Below, piece by piece: positions 25,389-32,765 of a stretch of DNA of 64,000 bases (position 1 is its first letter; every line of letters begins with the position of its first letter). The translations under genes and the position numbers were made by a program. The DNA is from Achromobacter pestifer (lineage in GTDB: Bacteria > Pseudomonadota > Gammaproteobacteria > Burkholderiales > Burkholderiaceae_B). The stretch is from the NCBI RefSeq assembly GCF_902859625.1, contig NZ_CADIJX010000003.1, positions 806,001 through 870,000 of the forward strand, read 5' to 3'. The notes below the pieces were generated by a model. It did not search any database. It was not told where the DNA came from and saw only the letters and a list, made by a program, of their open reading frames with translations.

Positions 25389-26063
25389 ATGACACTCATC
25401 AACTTCTGGCGGACCTGCGTCGTGCTGGCGCTGAGCGCCATGGGCGCGGGCGCCTTGGCGGCGGAGGATCCTGCCGCGCGCTTGCGGGAGGCCGCGGCGC
25501 AGGGCGAGACGGCGCGCGTGCGCGAGCTGCTGGCCCAGGGAGCGCCGCTGGAGGCGGGGGATGCGCAAGGCAATACGGCGCTGCTACGCGCGACGCAGGG
25601 CAATCACGCCGAGGCCGCACGTGTGTTGATCGAGGCTGGCGCGGACGTGAACGCGCAGAACCAGATGCAGGACAGCGCCTATCTATTGGCGGGCGCGCAA
25701 GGCTATCGCGAGATCCTGGCGTTGACGTTGATCCACGGGGCCAACCTGAAAAGCACCAACCGTTATGGCGGCACGGCGCTGATCCCGGCGTGCGAGCGCG
25801 GTCACGTCGAAGTGGTGAAAACGCTGCTTGAGGCCGGCGTGGATCCCAATCATGTGAATCGTCTGGGCTGGACGGGGCTGCTGGAAGCCATCATCCTGAG
25901 CGATGGCGGGCCGCGCCATCAAGCGATTGTCGCGTTGCTGATCGAGAACGGCGCCGACGTGAACCTGGCTGACCGAGACGGACGCACGCCGCTACAGCAT
26001 GCGCGCGAGCGCGGCCAGAAAGCCACCATCCAACTGCTGGAACGCGCACAGGCGCGCGGCTGA
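25389..26063 (+). CDS. Secreted ankyrin-repeat protein
   Basis: A 224-residue periplasmic protein with a Sec signal (residues 1-24, ending GALAA) and about five ankyrin repeats: REAAAQGETARVRELLAQGA, AQGNTALLRATQGNHAEAAR, a repeat containing DSAYLLAGAQGY, one containing YGGTALIPACERGHVEVVKT, and LIENGADVNLADRDGRTPLQ. Ankyrin repeats bind other proteins; periplasmic forms in Pseudomonas (AnkB) support catalase, but no catalase gene is near. The ATG at 25389 follows GGAGGAGA. It ends before a strong bidirectional terminator shared with the porin gene. Confidence 0.92.
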   Translation: MTLINFWRTCVVLALSAMGAGALAAEDPAARLREAAAQGETARVRELLAQGAPLEAGDAQGNTALLRATQGNHAEAARVLIEAGADVNAQNQMQDSAYLLAGAQGYREILALTLIHGANLKSTNRYGGTALIPACERGHVEVVKTLLEAGVDPNHVNRLGWTGLLEAIILSDGGPRHQAIVALLIENGADVNLADRDGRTPLQHARERGQKATIQLLERAQARG

Positions 26064-26124
26064 TATTCCCGGTTCCCGGGCGCCGGCATGGCCCATCTGG
26101 CAAGGCGTCTTGCCGGCGGCGCAC

Positions 26125-26162
26125 AAAAAAATGCCGGGCGCACGATGCGCCCGGCATTTTTT
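26125..26162. terminator. Bidirectional intrinsic terminator
   Basis: A long stem formed by AAAAAATGCCGGGCGCA and TGCGCCCGGCATTTTTT around CGA, with an A-run on one side and a T-run on the other. It serves both the ankyrin gene (plus) and the porin gene (minus). Confidence 0.93.
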
Positions 26163-26178
26163 CCTAGCGGATTGAAGC

Positions 26179-27285
26179 TTAGAACTGATGGCGGATGCCC
26201 ACGCCACCCGCAGTGCTCTTCAGACCGTCGATGAACGCATAGTCCGTGCCATACGAACCGTAGGCGTACAGATTGGTGCGCTTGGACAGGTCATAGGTGT
26301 AGCCGACGCTGTAGACGTTCATGTTGGCGTTGCCGCCCGTCAACTTGGAGTTGGACGGATCCACGTGTTGCCACGAGGCGAACACGCTGCTGGCGCCGCC
26401 AACCGGCAGGGTCGCGCCCAGCATGTAGGCGTTGGCCTTGAAGCCATTCACGAAGCGGTTGGTGCCGAATTCGTCGCTGAACGGCGTGCCGGCGGGCAGA
26501 TCCTGGCCAACGAACCAGCCATCGGTGGTGCGGCCGTAAGCGGCGGCCAGTTTCACGACCTCCAGGTCATACGACACGCCCAGCGCGTACTGGCGCGGCG
26601 TGGCGTTGCTGTCGATATTGCCGCGGTTGGAACCGTTCAATTGGTCGTACGTCAGCGCCACGTTCAGCGGGCCTTGCACGTAGCGCAGACCGGCGGTGAT
26701 GCCGCGCGTGTTGTCGGCGGTACGGAAGCCCGTCTGGTCGGCGGTCGTGTCATCCGCGTTGAACGAATAGCCCACGCCGAATTCAAAGCCGTTCACCGAC
26801 GGGGTGCGGTACATGACCATGTTGTCCCAGCGCATGGTGTTGGCCGCGCTGAAACCCAGGCCCAGGTTGGATTGGGTGTAGCTGGTGTAGAAGGGGTCGA
26901 TGTCGGCCAGGTAGTTCGAGCCGATCGTGGCTTGGCGGCCGAATTCCAGCGAGCCCCAAGCGTCGTTGGCCAGGCCGATGGTGGCTTGGCGGCCGAACAG
27001 GCGGCCGGATTGACCACGTTGGCCGTTGCCGGAATCAAAGCCGCTTTCCAGCTTGAAGACGGCGCGCAATCCGTCTCCCAGATCTTCGGATCCGCGCAGG
27101 CCCCAGCGGGAGCCGGCCTGGATGCCGTTGATCATGCCGAGCTTGCTACCACTGTAGCCGTCGCCTTTGATCTTGTTGTAGCCGATGCCGGTGTCGATGA
27201 CACCATAGAGAGTGACTGACGGTTCTGCCTGAGCGATGCCTGTGAAAGCGGTCAGCATCGCAGCGGCGAGCAGCGTCTTTTTCAT
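26179..27285 (-). CDS. General outer-membrane porin (Gram-negative porin type)
   Basis: A 368-residue trimeric-type porin of the betaproteobacterial family. It has a Sec signal (MKKTLLAAAMLTAFTGIAQA, residues 1-20), then SVTLYGVIDTGIGY, the typical first strand. Further landmarks are GSRWGLRGSEDLGDGL, FGRQATIGL, alternating amphipathic strands throughout, and the C-terminal phenylalanine in VGIRHQF needed for Bam insertion. The ATG at 27285 is preceded by CAGGAGA. The 255 bp upstream are AT-rich, with TTACGT repeated about two helical turns apart near 27380-27405, and probably hold its promoter. Confidence 0.94.
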   Translation of the reverse strand: MKKTLLAAAMLTAFTGIAQAEPSVTLYGVIDTGIGYNKIKGDGYSGSKLGMINGIQAGSRWGLRGSEDLGDGLRAVFKLESGFDSGNGQRGQSGRLFGRQATIGLANDAWGSLEFGRQATIGSNYLADIDPFYTSYTQSNLGLGFSAANTMRWDNMVMYRTPSVNGFEFGVGYSFNADDTTADQTGFRTADNTRGITAGLRYVQGPLNVALTYDQLNGSNRGNIDSNATPRQYALGVSYDLEVVKLAAAYGRTTDGWFVGQDLPAGTPFSDEFGTNRFVNGFKANAYMLGATLPVGGASSVFASWQHVDPSNSKLTGGNANMNVYSVGYTYDLSKRTNLYAYGSYGTDYAFIDGLKSTAGGVGIRHQF

Positions 27286-27539
27286 CCGGAAGTCTCCTGG
27301 AATTTGGGTTGGAAAAAACAAAGGGAACAGCACGCTCGGCATGCTGCCTAGCGGTGTTCCCAACCCGTAGTGTAAAACACTTACGTTATTTTCTGCTTAT
27401 TACGTGTGATATTCCGGCTATTTCGCTTAATTATCGGCCTTTGGATTGGCCTGCGGAAAGCTTCTGTTGCAGGGCAGCGATTGACCGTTTGGCCTCATAG
27501 TGGCATCTTGCCCCGAAGCTACATTTACGGAACCGCCCC

Positions 27540-28193
27540 GTGGACTATCCACTGCCTCTTGTCACCGTCGACGCCGTCTTGCTGACCTTGCGCGCAGGCG
27601 GCCTTGAAATCGCCTTGCATCAGCGCGACCGCGCGCCTTTCAAAGGGGGCATGGCGTTGCCGGGCGGGGTGGTGCACACGGATGAAGACGGCAACACCGA
27701 AGCCAGCATCCGCCGCGTGCTGCGGGACAAGACGGGTTTTGAACCGCGCTATCTGGAACAACTACAGGTGTTTTCGGGCGCTGATCGCGACCCGCGCCAA
27801 TGGTCCTTGTCTGTGTCCTACGTCGCGCTGGTGCCGGTGGCCGAGTTGGAAGCCGCGGCGCAGGCCGAATTCCGTTTCGTGAGCGTGGACGCGCTGCCGC
27901 CGCTGGCGTTTGATCATGCGGACATCGTGGCCGCGGCCGTCGCCCGCCTGCGTGGCAAATCCAGCTATTCCACCTTGCCCTTCTTCCTGTTGCCGGAATG
28001 CTTCACGCTGACCGAGCTGCAACACACGTATGAAGCCATCTTGCAGACTCCGCTTGAGAAGTCGAATTTCCGCAGGAAGATGGAAGCCTGGGGGGTGCTG
28101 GAAGCCACCGAAGACTACGTGCTGGGCGCGCAGCGTCCCGCGCGCCTGTACCGGTTGAAAGACTTCGCCTTGTTCGACCGCAGCGTCGGATAG
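27540..28193 (+). CDS. nrtR: NrtR-type Nudix-related transcriptional regulator
   Basis: A 217-residue regulator of NAD metabolism of the NrtR family. The N-terminal Nudix-like domain (about 5-140) starts VTVDAVLLTLRAGGLEIALHQ (shown in part). Its Nudix box is degenerate: GGVVHTDEDGNTEASIRRVL lacks the usual REUxEE glutamates, as expected of ligand-sensing, non-hydrolytic members. The C-terminal winged helix (about 150-217) includes FTLTELQHTYEAIL and SNFRRKMEAWGVL. The start is GTG at 27540. It lies 110 bp upstream of prs-nadV on the same strand, which fits NrtR regulating NAD salvage through ADP-ribose or a related ligand. Confidence 0.88.
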   Translation: MDYPLPLVTVDAVLLTLRAGGLEIALHQRDRAPFKGGMALPGGVVHTDEDGNTEASIRRVLRDKTGFEPRYLEQLQVFSGADRDPRQWSLSVSYVALVPVAELEAAAQAEFRFVSVDALPPLAFDHADIVAAAVARLRGKSSYSTLPFFLLPECFTLTELQHTYEAILQTPLEKSNFRRKMEAWGVLEATEDYVLGAQRPARLYRLKDFALFDRSVG

Positions 28194-28235
28194 CCTCTTT
28201 GGCATCTGCCCTGGCCGCGTCGAAAATCAACATAG

Positions 28236-28265
28236 TTGCATATTAACAATAAGCAGGTTTATACT
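28236..28265 (+). promoter_or_regulatory. Promoter of the prs-nadV operon
   Basis: TTGCAT (28236-28241), an 18-bp spacer and TATACT (28260-28265), in AT-rich DNA between nrtR and prs. The transcription start would fall near 28272, at the edge of the inverted repeat. Confidence 0.6.
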
Positions 28266-28272
28266 GGCACAA

Positions 28273-28295
28273 CTTAGTTCTAAAGTGCCACTAAG
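28273..28295. promoter_or_regulatory. Inverted repeat, candidate NrtR operator
   Basis: CTTAGT (28273-28278) and ACTAAG (28290-28295) separated by 11 bp, directly downstream of the -10 element and just before the prs ribosome site (GGAAG). The position suits a repressor of prs-nadV. Assignment to NrtR is inferred from gene context. Confidence 0.6.
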
Positions 28296-28303
28296 GAAGC
28301 ATC

Positions 28304-29152
28304 ATGTTCACCATCACTGCGGTAGTTGAAGGAAAGCGCCAACGCGACACGCCCGCCGCGTTTGTGTTCCCAGGCGGCGAAAGCCAGGTCACGGTTCCGC
28401 CCGCATTGCGGGCCCAGGCGGATGCGTCCAGCGAATTCCGCATCCATGCCTTGCTGAAATCAGCCAATGACGTCATGCAGTTGTTGATGTTGACGGACGC
28501 GCTGCGTCGCCTGAACCCTGCCGTGCCGGTGCACTTGGACATGCCCTACGTGCCCTATGCGCGGCAGGACAGGGTTTGCAATCCTGGCGAGGCATTGGGT
28601 GCCGCCGTGTTCTGCAAGCTGATCAATGACCAGCAGTACGCCACCGTGACCGTGGTGGAGCCGCACAGCGATGTGACGCCGGCGTTGTTGCAGCGCGTCC
28701 GGGTGATCGATGCCACCGCCTTCGTGCAACGGGCGCTGTCCGCCCCGGCTTTTGCCAACGGCGTGACCTTGATGGCACCGGACGCCGGCGCTCGCAAGCG
28801 GGTGCAGGCGCTGGCCAAGCAACTGGGCGTGACCGACGTTCGCTACGCGGAAAAGGTTCGCGATACGCAAACCGGCCGGATCACCGAAACCCGCGTACCT
28901 GACGATATCCCCGAACAGCCCGTGCTGGTCGTGGACGATATCTGCGACGGTGGCCGTACTTTCCTGGAACTGGCGGCCGCCCTGCGCGACAAGACGCGCC
29001 AACCCATCTATCTGTACGTCACGCATGGCATCTTCAGCCATGGCCTGACGGAACTGAATGCGCGCTATGCGGGCATTTTCACCGCTTATGACTGGACCGA
29101 AAGCGCGGGCTTGGACGCCCCGGTGCGAGTCAACCCGGCGCTTGCCAACTAA
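28304..29152 (+). CDS. prs: Ribose-phosphate pyrophosphokinase (NAD-salvage type)
   Basis: PRPP synthetase of 282 residues, which makes 5-phosphoribosyl-1-pyrophosphate from ribose 5-phosphate and ATP. The PRPP loop is clear (VLVVDDICDGGRTF, about 209-222), as are PYVPYARQDRV and MAPDAGARKRV. It is about 30 residues shorter than housekeeping Prs, and the usual DLH metal motif is replaced by VEPHSDVTP, typical of divergent copies linked to nadV in bacteria and some phages. The gene ends 14 bp before nadV, so PRPP is made where the phosphoribosyltransferase needs it. A housekeeping prs elsewhere in the genome is expected. Confidence 0.9.
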   Translation: MFTITAVVEGKRQRDTPAAFVFPGGESQVTVPPALRAQADASSEFRIHALLKSANDVMQLLMLTDALRRLNPAVPVHLDMPYVPYARQDRVCNPGEALGAAVFCKLINDQQYATVTVVEPHSDVTPALLQRVRVIDATAFVQRALSAPAFANGVTLMAPDAGARKRVQALAKQLGVTDVRYAEKVRDTQTGRITETRVPDDIPEQPVLVVDDICDGGRTFLELAAALRDKTRQPIYLYVTHGIFSHGLTELNARYAGIFTAYDWTESAGLDAPVRVNPALAN

Positions 29153-29166
29153 GAAGGAACCACGCC

Positions 29167-30861
29167 ATGAATGCCCCCGATTCCCTCACCGTCAAGAACG
29201 GCATCAATCCCTTCCTGCAAGCCGATTTCTACAAGACGGGCCACCCCTTCCAGTATCCGAAGGGCACCAACAAGATCCTGGCCAATTTCACGCCACGTTC
29301 GGCCCGGCTGGCGCCGGTGCTGCCCGAACTGTTCGACGACAAGATCGTCTGGTTCGGCCTGCAAGGGTTCATCAAGGAAATCTTGATTGATCTGTTCAAC
29401 CGCGAATTCTTCGGCAAGCCCGCGGGTGTCGCGGTGCGCCAATACCAACGCCGCGTGGACAACGCGCTGGGCAAGGGCGCGGTTACCGTGGACCACTTGC
29501 AGGCGCTGTATGCACTGGGTTACCTGCCGCTGGAAATCCGTTCGGTGCCGGAAGGCGCGCGCGTGGATATTCGCGTCCCGCCCGTCACCTTCATCAATAC
29601 CCGGCCGGAATTCGCCTGGCTGGTGACCTATATCGAGACGCTGTTCAGCTGCGAATCCTGGAAGGCGTCCACCGTCGCCACGATTGCTTTTGAATACCGC
29701 AAGCTGCTGACCTATTTCGCTCGCCTGACTGGCAGTCCGTCGGATTTCGTGAATTGGCAGGGGCACGATTTCTCGATGCGCGGCATGGCGGGCCTGCATG
29801 ACGCCCGCAAGTGCGGCGCGGGCCACTTGCTGTCGTTCACCGGCACCGACACGATTCCGGCCATCGACTATCTGGAAGATCTTTACGGCGCGGATTCCGA
29901 TCGTGAACTGATCGGGGGCTCGGTGCCCGCGACCGAGCACTCGGTCATGTGCCTGGGCAGCAAGGAAGGCGAGATCGAGACCATCCGCCGTCTGGTCACG
30001 CAGGTCTACCCGGGTGGCATTGTGTCGGTCGTGTCGGACACCTGGGACTTCTGGCAAGTGGTGACGGAATTCGCCGCGGCCTTGAAGCCGGAAATCCTGG
30101 CGCGGGTGCCTGGTTCCTTCGGCAACGCCAAGGTTGTTTTCCGCCCCGATTCGGGCGATCCCGTGAAGATCCTGACCGGCTATTTCTGCACGGACGTGCC
30201 CAGCGTGGACGCGGCTGGCGCATTGGCCGCCGCCCGCCAGGACGGGTTCGAGGCGGTGCGTGATGCCGCCACCGGCCGCTACTGGTTGCTGGATGAGGAC
30301 GCGCGTGCAGGCCAAGCGCTGCGCGAGGCGGAAGTGAAAGGCGCAGTGCAATGCCTGTGGGACATCTTCGGTGGCGTGATGACGGACCAGGGCTACAAGT
30401 TGCTGGACTCGCACGTGGGCCTGATCTACGGCGATTCCATCACCCTGGCCCGCGGCCGCGACATTCTGGTCCGCCTGGAAAAGAAGGGCTTTGCATCGGG
30501 CAACGTGGTGTTGGGCATCGGTTCCTACACCTATCAGTACCTGACGCGGGATACCTTCGGCTGGGCGCTGAAGGCGACCTATGCCGAAGTCAATGGCGAA
30601 CCCCAGGAACTGGTGAAGGATCCGGTCACCGACTCGGGCGTGAAGCGGTCGGCCAAGGGGTTGTTGCGGGTCGATGAAACGGCGACGGGCTATGTGCTGC
30701 ATGATCAGCAGACCCCCGAGCAGGCCGAGGGGGGCGCGCTGATCCCCGTGTTCCGCGATGGCACCCTGCTGCTGGAGCAAAGCCTGGCCCAGATTCGGGA
30801 ACGGCTGCAAGGCTCGTGGGTGTGCCCAGAGCCGGGCAGCATCGGCTGGCCCGGTCGCTAA
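29167..30861 (+). CDS. nadV: Nicotinamide phosphoribosyltransferase
   Basis: A 564-residue enzyme that converts nicotinamide and PRPP to nicotinamide mononucleotide, the NAMPT reaction. Family motifs are present in order: NPFLQADFYKTGHPFQYP, NFTPRSAR, GTDTIPAIDYL, GSVPATEHSVM, VSDTWDFW, and the active-site VFRPDSGDP corresponding to Arg311/Asp313 of human NAMPT. It is about 70 residues longer than the human enzyme; some of the excess lies around 345-395 (ARQDGFEAVRDAATGRYWLL), a segment absent from the compact forms as I recall them. It forms an operon with prs under the NrtR-like regulator and ends before an intrinsic terminator. Confidence 0.94.
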   Translation: MNAPDSLTVKNGINPFLQADFYKTGHPFQYPKGTNKILANFTPRSARLAPVLPELFDDKIVWFGLQGFIKEILIDLFNREFFGKPAGVAVRQYQRRVDNALGKGAVTVDHLQALYALGYLPLEIRSVPEGARVDIRVPPVTFINTRPEFAWLVTYIETLFSCESWKASTVATIAFEYRKLLTYFARLTGSPSDFVNWQGHDFSMRGMAGLHDARKCGAGHLLSFTGTDTIPAIDYLEDLYGADSDRELIGGSVPATEHSVMCLGSKEGEIETIRRLVTQVYPGGIVSVVSDTWDFWQVVTEFAAALKPEILARVPGSFGNAKVVFRPDSGDPVKILTGYFCTDVPSVDAAGALAAARQDGFEAVRDAATGRYWLLDEDARAGQALREAEVKGAVQCLWDIFGGVMTDQGYKLLDSHVGLIYGDSITLARGRDILVRLEKKGFASGNVVLGIGSYTYQYLTRDTFGWALKATYAEVNGEPQELVKDPVTDSGVKRSAKGLLRVDETATGYVLHDQQTPEQAEGGALIPVFRDGTLLLEQSLAQIRERLQGSWVCPEPGSIGWPGR

Positions 30862-30877
30862 GCGCTTCTCGTGACGT

Positions 30878-30917
30878 AAAAAAGCCGTGGCGCCTGGAAG
30901 GGCGCCACGGCTTTTTT
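30878..30917. terminator. Bidirectional intrinsic terminator
   Basis: A perfect 17-bp inverted repeat (AAAAAAGCCGTGGCGCC and GGCGCCACGGCTTTTTT, loop TGGAAG) between nadV and the convergent SURF1 gene, ending both transcripts. Confidence 0.95.
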
Positions 30918-30925
30918 GATGACGA

Positions 30926-31705
30926 TCAGGCCTTGCCGCGAGCGCGCTTTTCTTCGCGCACGAAGATCACCACGCCAACGACAATCATCAGCGCCAGCGC
31001 ATACCAGGTGATGGCGTAGACCAGATGATTGTTTGGGAAGCTCAGCACGGTCAAGCCGCCGACGGGCGCTTTGGCGGGGTCCCGGCTTGGGCTGGACGCC
31101 GCGTCGGCATCGATGAAGTAGGGGGCGACGTCGGTCAGGCCGCGCGCGGCGGCGATTGCCGGCAGGTCGCGCGAATACCAAAGGTTGGCCGCTGGATCGT
31201 TATTGCGCAGGAAGCCGCTGCCGGGTTCGCCCATGCGCAACAAGCCGGTGACGTTTCCTTCTGCCGGCGGTTGCGTCGCCGTGGCCTGGTTCTTACGCCA
31301 TTCCGGCAGCACGAAGCCGCGGTTGACCAGGACCGTGCCGCCTTCGGGCAATTGCAGCGGGGTCATGACCCAGTAGCCGCTGCCCAGTTCGGTGGCGGCC
31401 TGGACCAGCGTCTGGCGGTCGTACTGGAAGGTGCCGGAAGCGGCTACGTGACGATATTCGGCATTGTTGAAGGTCAAGGCCCGCCAATCCCGCTTGCCGG
31501 GCGCGGGCGTGGTAGCCGCGTGGGCGCGTTGATTGACTTGCGCGATCAGGTCGCGCTTCCAGGCCAGACGGTGCACCTGCCAGGTGCCCAGGGCGCACAG
31601 GCCCGCGAACAACGCAACAGCAACCACCCCCAGGATGACCAGGGTGGTTTTGCTGCGCGGATTACGGGAGGTGTCGCCGGAGTGAGTGTCTTTTACTGCT
31701 GCCAT
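30926..31705 (-). CDS. SURF1-family oxidase assembly protein
   Basis: A 259-residue inner-membrane protein of the SURF1/Shy1 family, linked to haem insertion or assembly of haem-copper oxidases. It has the usual plan: a membrane span at about 20-40 (TTLVILGVVAVALFAGLCAL), the start motif LGTWQVHRLAWK, a periplasmic domain with GYWVMTPLQL and VLVNRGFVLP, and a C-terminal span (about 228-247) after NNHLVYAITWYALA. It is last in the cyo operon; its ATG shares a base with the cyoD stop (TGATG). Confidence 0.92.
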   Translation of the reverse strand: MAAVKDTHSGDTSRNPRSKTTLVILGVVAVALFAGLCALGTWQVHRLAWKRDLIAQVNQRAHAATTPAPGKRDWRALTFNNAEYRHVAASGTFQYDRQTLVQAATELGSGYWVMTPLQLPEGGTVLVNRGFVLPEWRKNQATATQPPAEGNVTGLLRMGEPGSGFLRNNDPAANLWYSRDLPAIAAARGLTDVAPYFIDADAASSPSRDPAKAPVGGLTVLSFPNNHLVYAITWYALALMIVVGVVIFVREEKRARGKA

Positions 31706-32127
31706 CAGGGCATATTCCGCATGTCGTGTATGGACATGGGCATCATATTGGAGTTCAAGTGATACATGATCCAGATTGACCCGCTGAGCGTGATTACGAC
31801 CAGCACCAGGGTGAATATTAACGCCAACATATTCCAGCCGCTTTCGGACTTGGCGTCCATGTGCAGGAAATACACGATGTGGACCACGATCTGCACTACG
31901 GCAAAGGCCAGGATCACCAGCGCCGTTGTGCGCGAATTGGCGAATACCCGGTCCATGACCAGCCAGAACGGGATGGCCGTCAGGATGGCGGCCAGCACAA
32001 AGCCCGTCACATAGCTTTTCAGGGTGCCGTGGCCGGCGCCATCATCGTCGTCGTGGTGGTCGTGGCCGCCGCCATGGCCGTGGCCGTGATGCCCGGAGTC
32101 GGCCAGATGATCCATGTGCGCGGTCAT
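31705..32127 (-). CDS. cyoD: Cytochrome bo3 ubiquinol oxidase subunit IV, with His-rich N-terminus
   Basis: Small subunit IV of cytochrome bo3 (140 residues; E. coli CyoD has 109). Three membrane spans follow the family pattern, with LKSYVTGFVLAAILTAIPFW, VVQIVVHIVYFLHM and SGSIWIMYHLN. The first 35 residues are an extension with about a dozen histidines mixed with Asp and Gly (HHGHGHGGGHDHHDDDDG), which looks able to bind metal. The start is ATG at 32127, overlapping the cyoC stop by four bases; the stop overlaps the SURF1 start. Confidence 0.94.
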   Translation of the reverse strand: MTAHMDHLADSGHHGHGHGGGHDHHDDDDGAGHGTLKSYVTGFVLAAILTAIPFWLVMDRVFANSRTTALVILAFAVVQIVVHIVYFLHMDAKSESGWNMLALIFTLVLVVITLSGSIWIMYHLNSNMMPMSIHDMRNMP

Positions 32128-32765
32128 GGCAGCACTCCCATCAGGTATACGAAGGTGAACACGCCCACCCAGATCAGGTCCAGGAAGTGCCAGAACATCG
32201 ACAGGCACATCAGGCGACGGCGGTTTTCGGGGATCAGGCCGTGCATCCGCACCTGGATCATCATCGTCACCAGCCAGACGATGCCGAAGGTGACGTGCAG
32301 ACCGTGCGTGCCAACCAGCGTGAAGAAGGCCGACAGGAAGGCGCTGCGTTGCGGGCCGGCGCCCTGGTGGATCAGGTGCGCGAATTCATAGAGTTCCAGC
32401 GACAGGAAGCCCAGTCCGAGGATGCCGGTGACCGCCAGCCACAGCTGGGTGGCGCCGACGCGGTTGCGCCGCATCTCCAGCATGGCAAAGCCATAGGTGA
32501 TGGACGAAAGCAGCAGCAGCGAAGTGTTCACCGCCACCAGGGGCAGATCGAACAGGTCGGCGCCTGACGGGCCCGCCGCATAGTTTCGGCCCAGCACGCC
32601 GTAGGTGGCGAACAGGCAGGCGAAGATGAGGCAGTCGCTCATCAGGTAGACCCAGAACCCCAATAGGGTGCCGTTCTTGGGGTGATGTTCGCCCGCGACG
32701 TAGAACACGGGTTCGGGGGGCGGCGTGACGCCGCCGGGCAGGGTAGGGGCCAAGGTATCAGACAT
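32124..32765 (-). CDS. cyoC: Cytochrome bo3 ubiquinol oxidase subunit III
   Basis: Subunit III of the haem-copper quinol oxidase, 213 residues with five membrane spans. Characteristic segments are [22 protein letters not shown], shown here only in part as [14 protein letters not shown], then [25 protein letters not shown] and [20 protein letters not shown]. It overlaps cyoB by 8 bp and cyoD by 4 bp, consistent with tight translational coupling in the operon. Confidence 0.95.
   Translation of the reverse strand: MSDTLAPTLPGGVTPPPEPVFYVAGEHHPKNGTLLGFWVYLMSDCLIFACLFATYGVLGRNYAAGPSGADLFDLPLVAVNTSLLLLSSITYGFAMLEMRRNRVGATQLWLAVTGILGLGFLSLELYEFAHLIHQGAGPQRSAFLSAFFTLVGTHGLHVTFGIVWLVTMMIQVRMHGLIPENRRRLMCLSMFWHFLDLIWVGVFTFVYLMGVLP

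Noticed and set aside
29149-30810. A 553-codon open frame antisense to nadV
   Set aside because: It mirrors nadV codon structure, has shadow composition (His, Arg, Gln rich) and no recognisable domain; nadV on the other strand has full family motifs.
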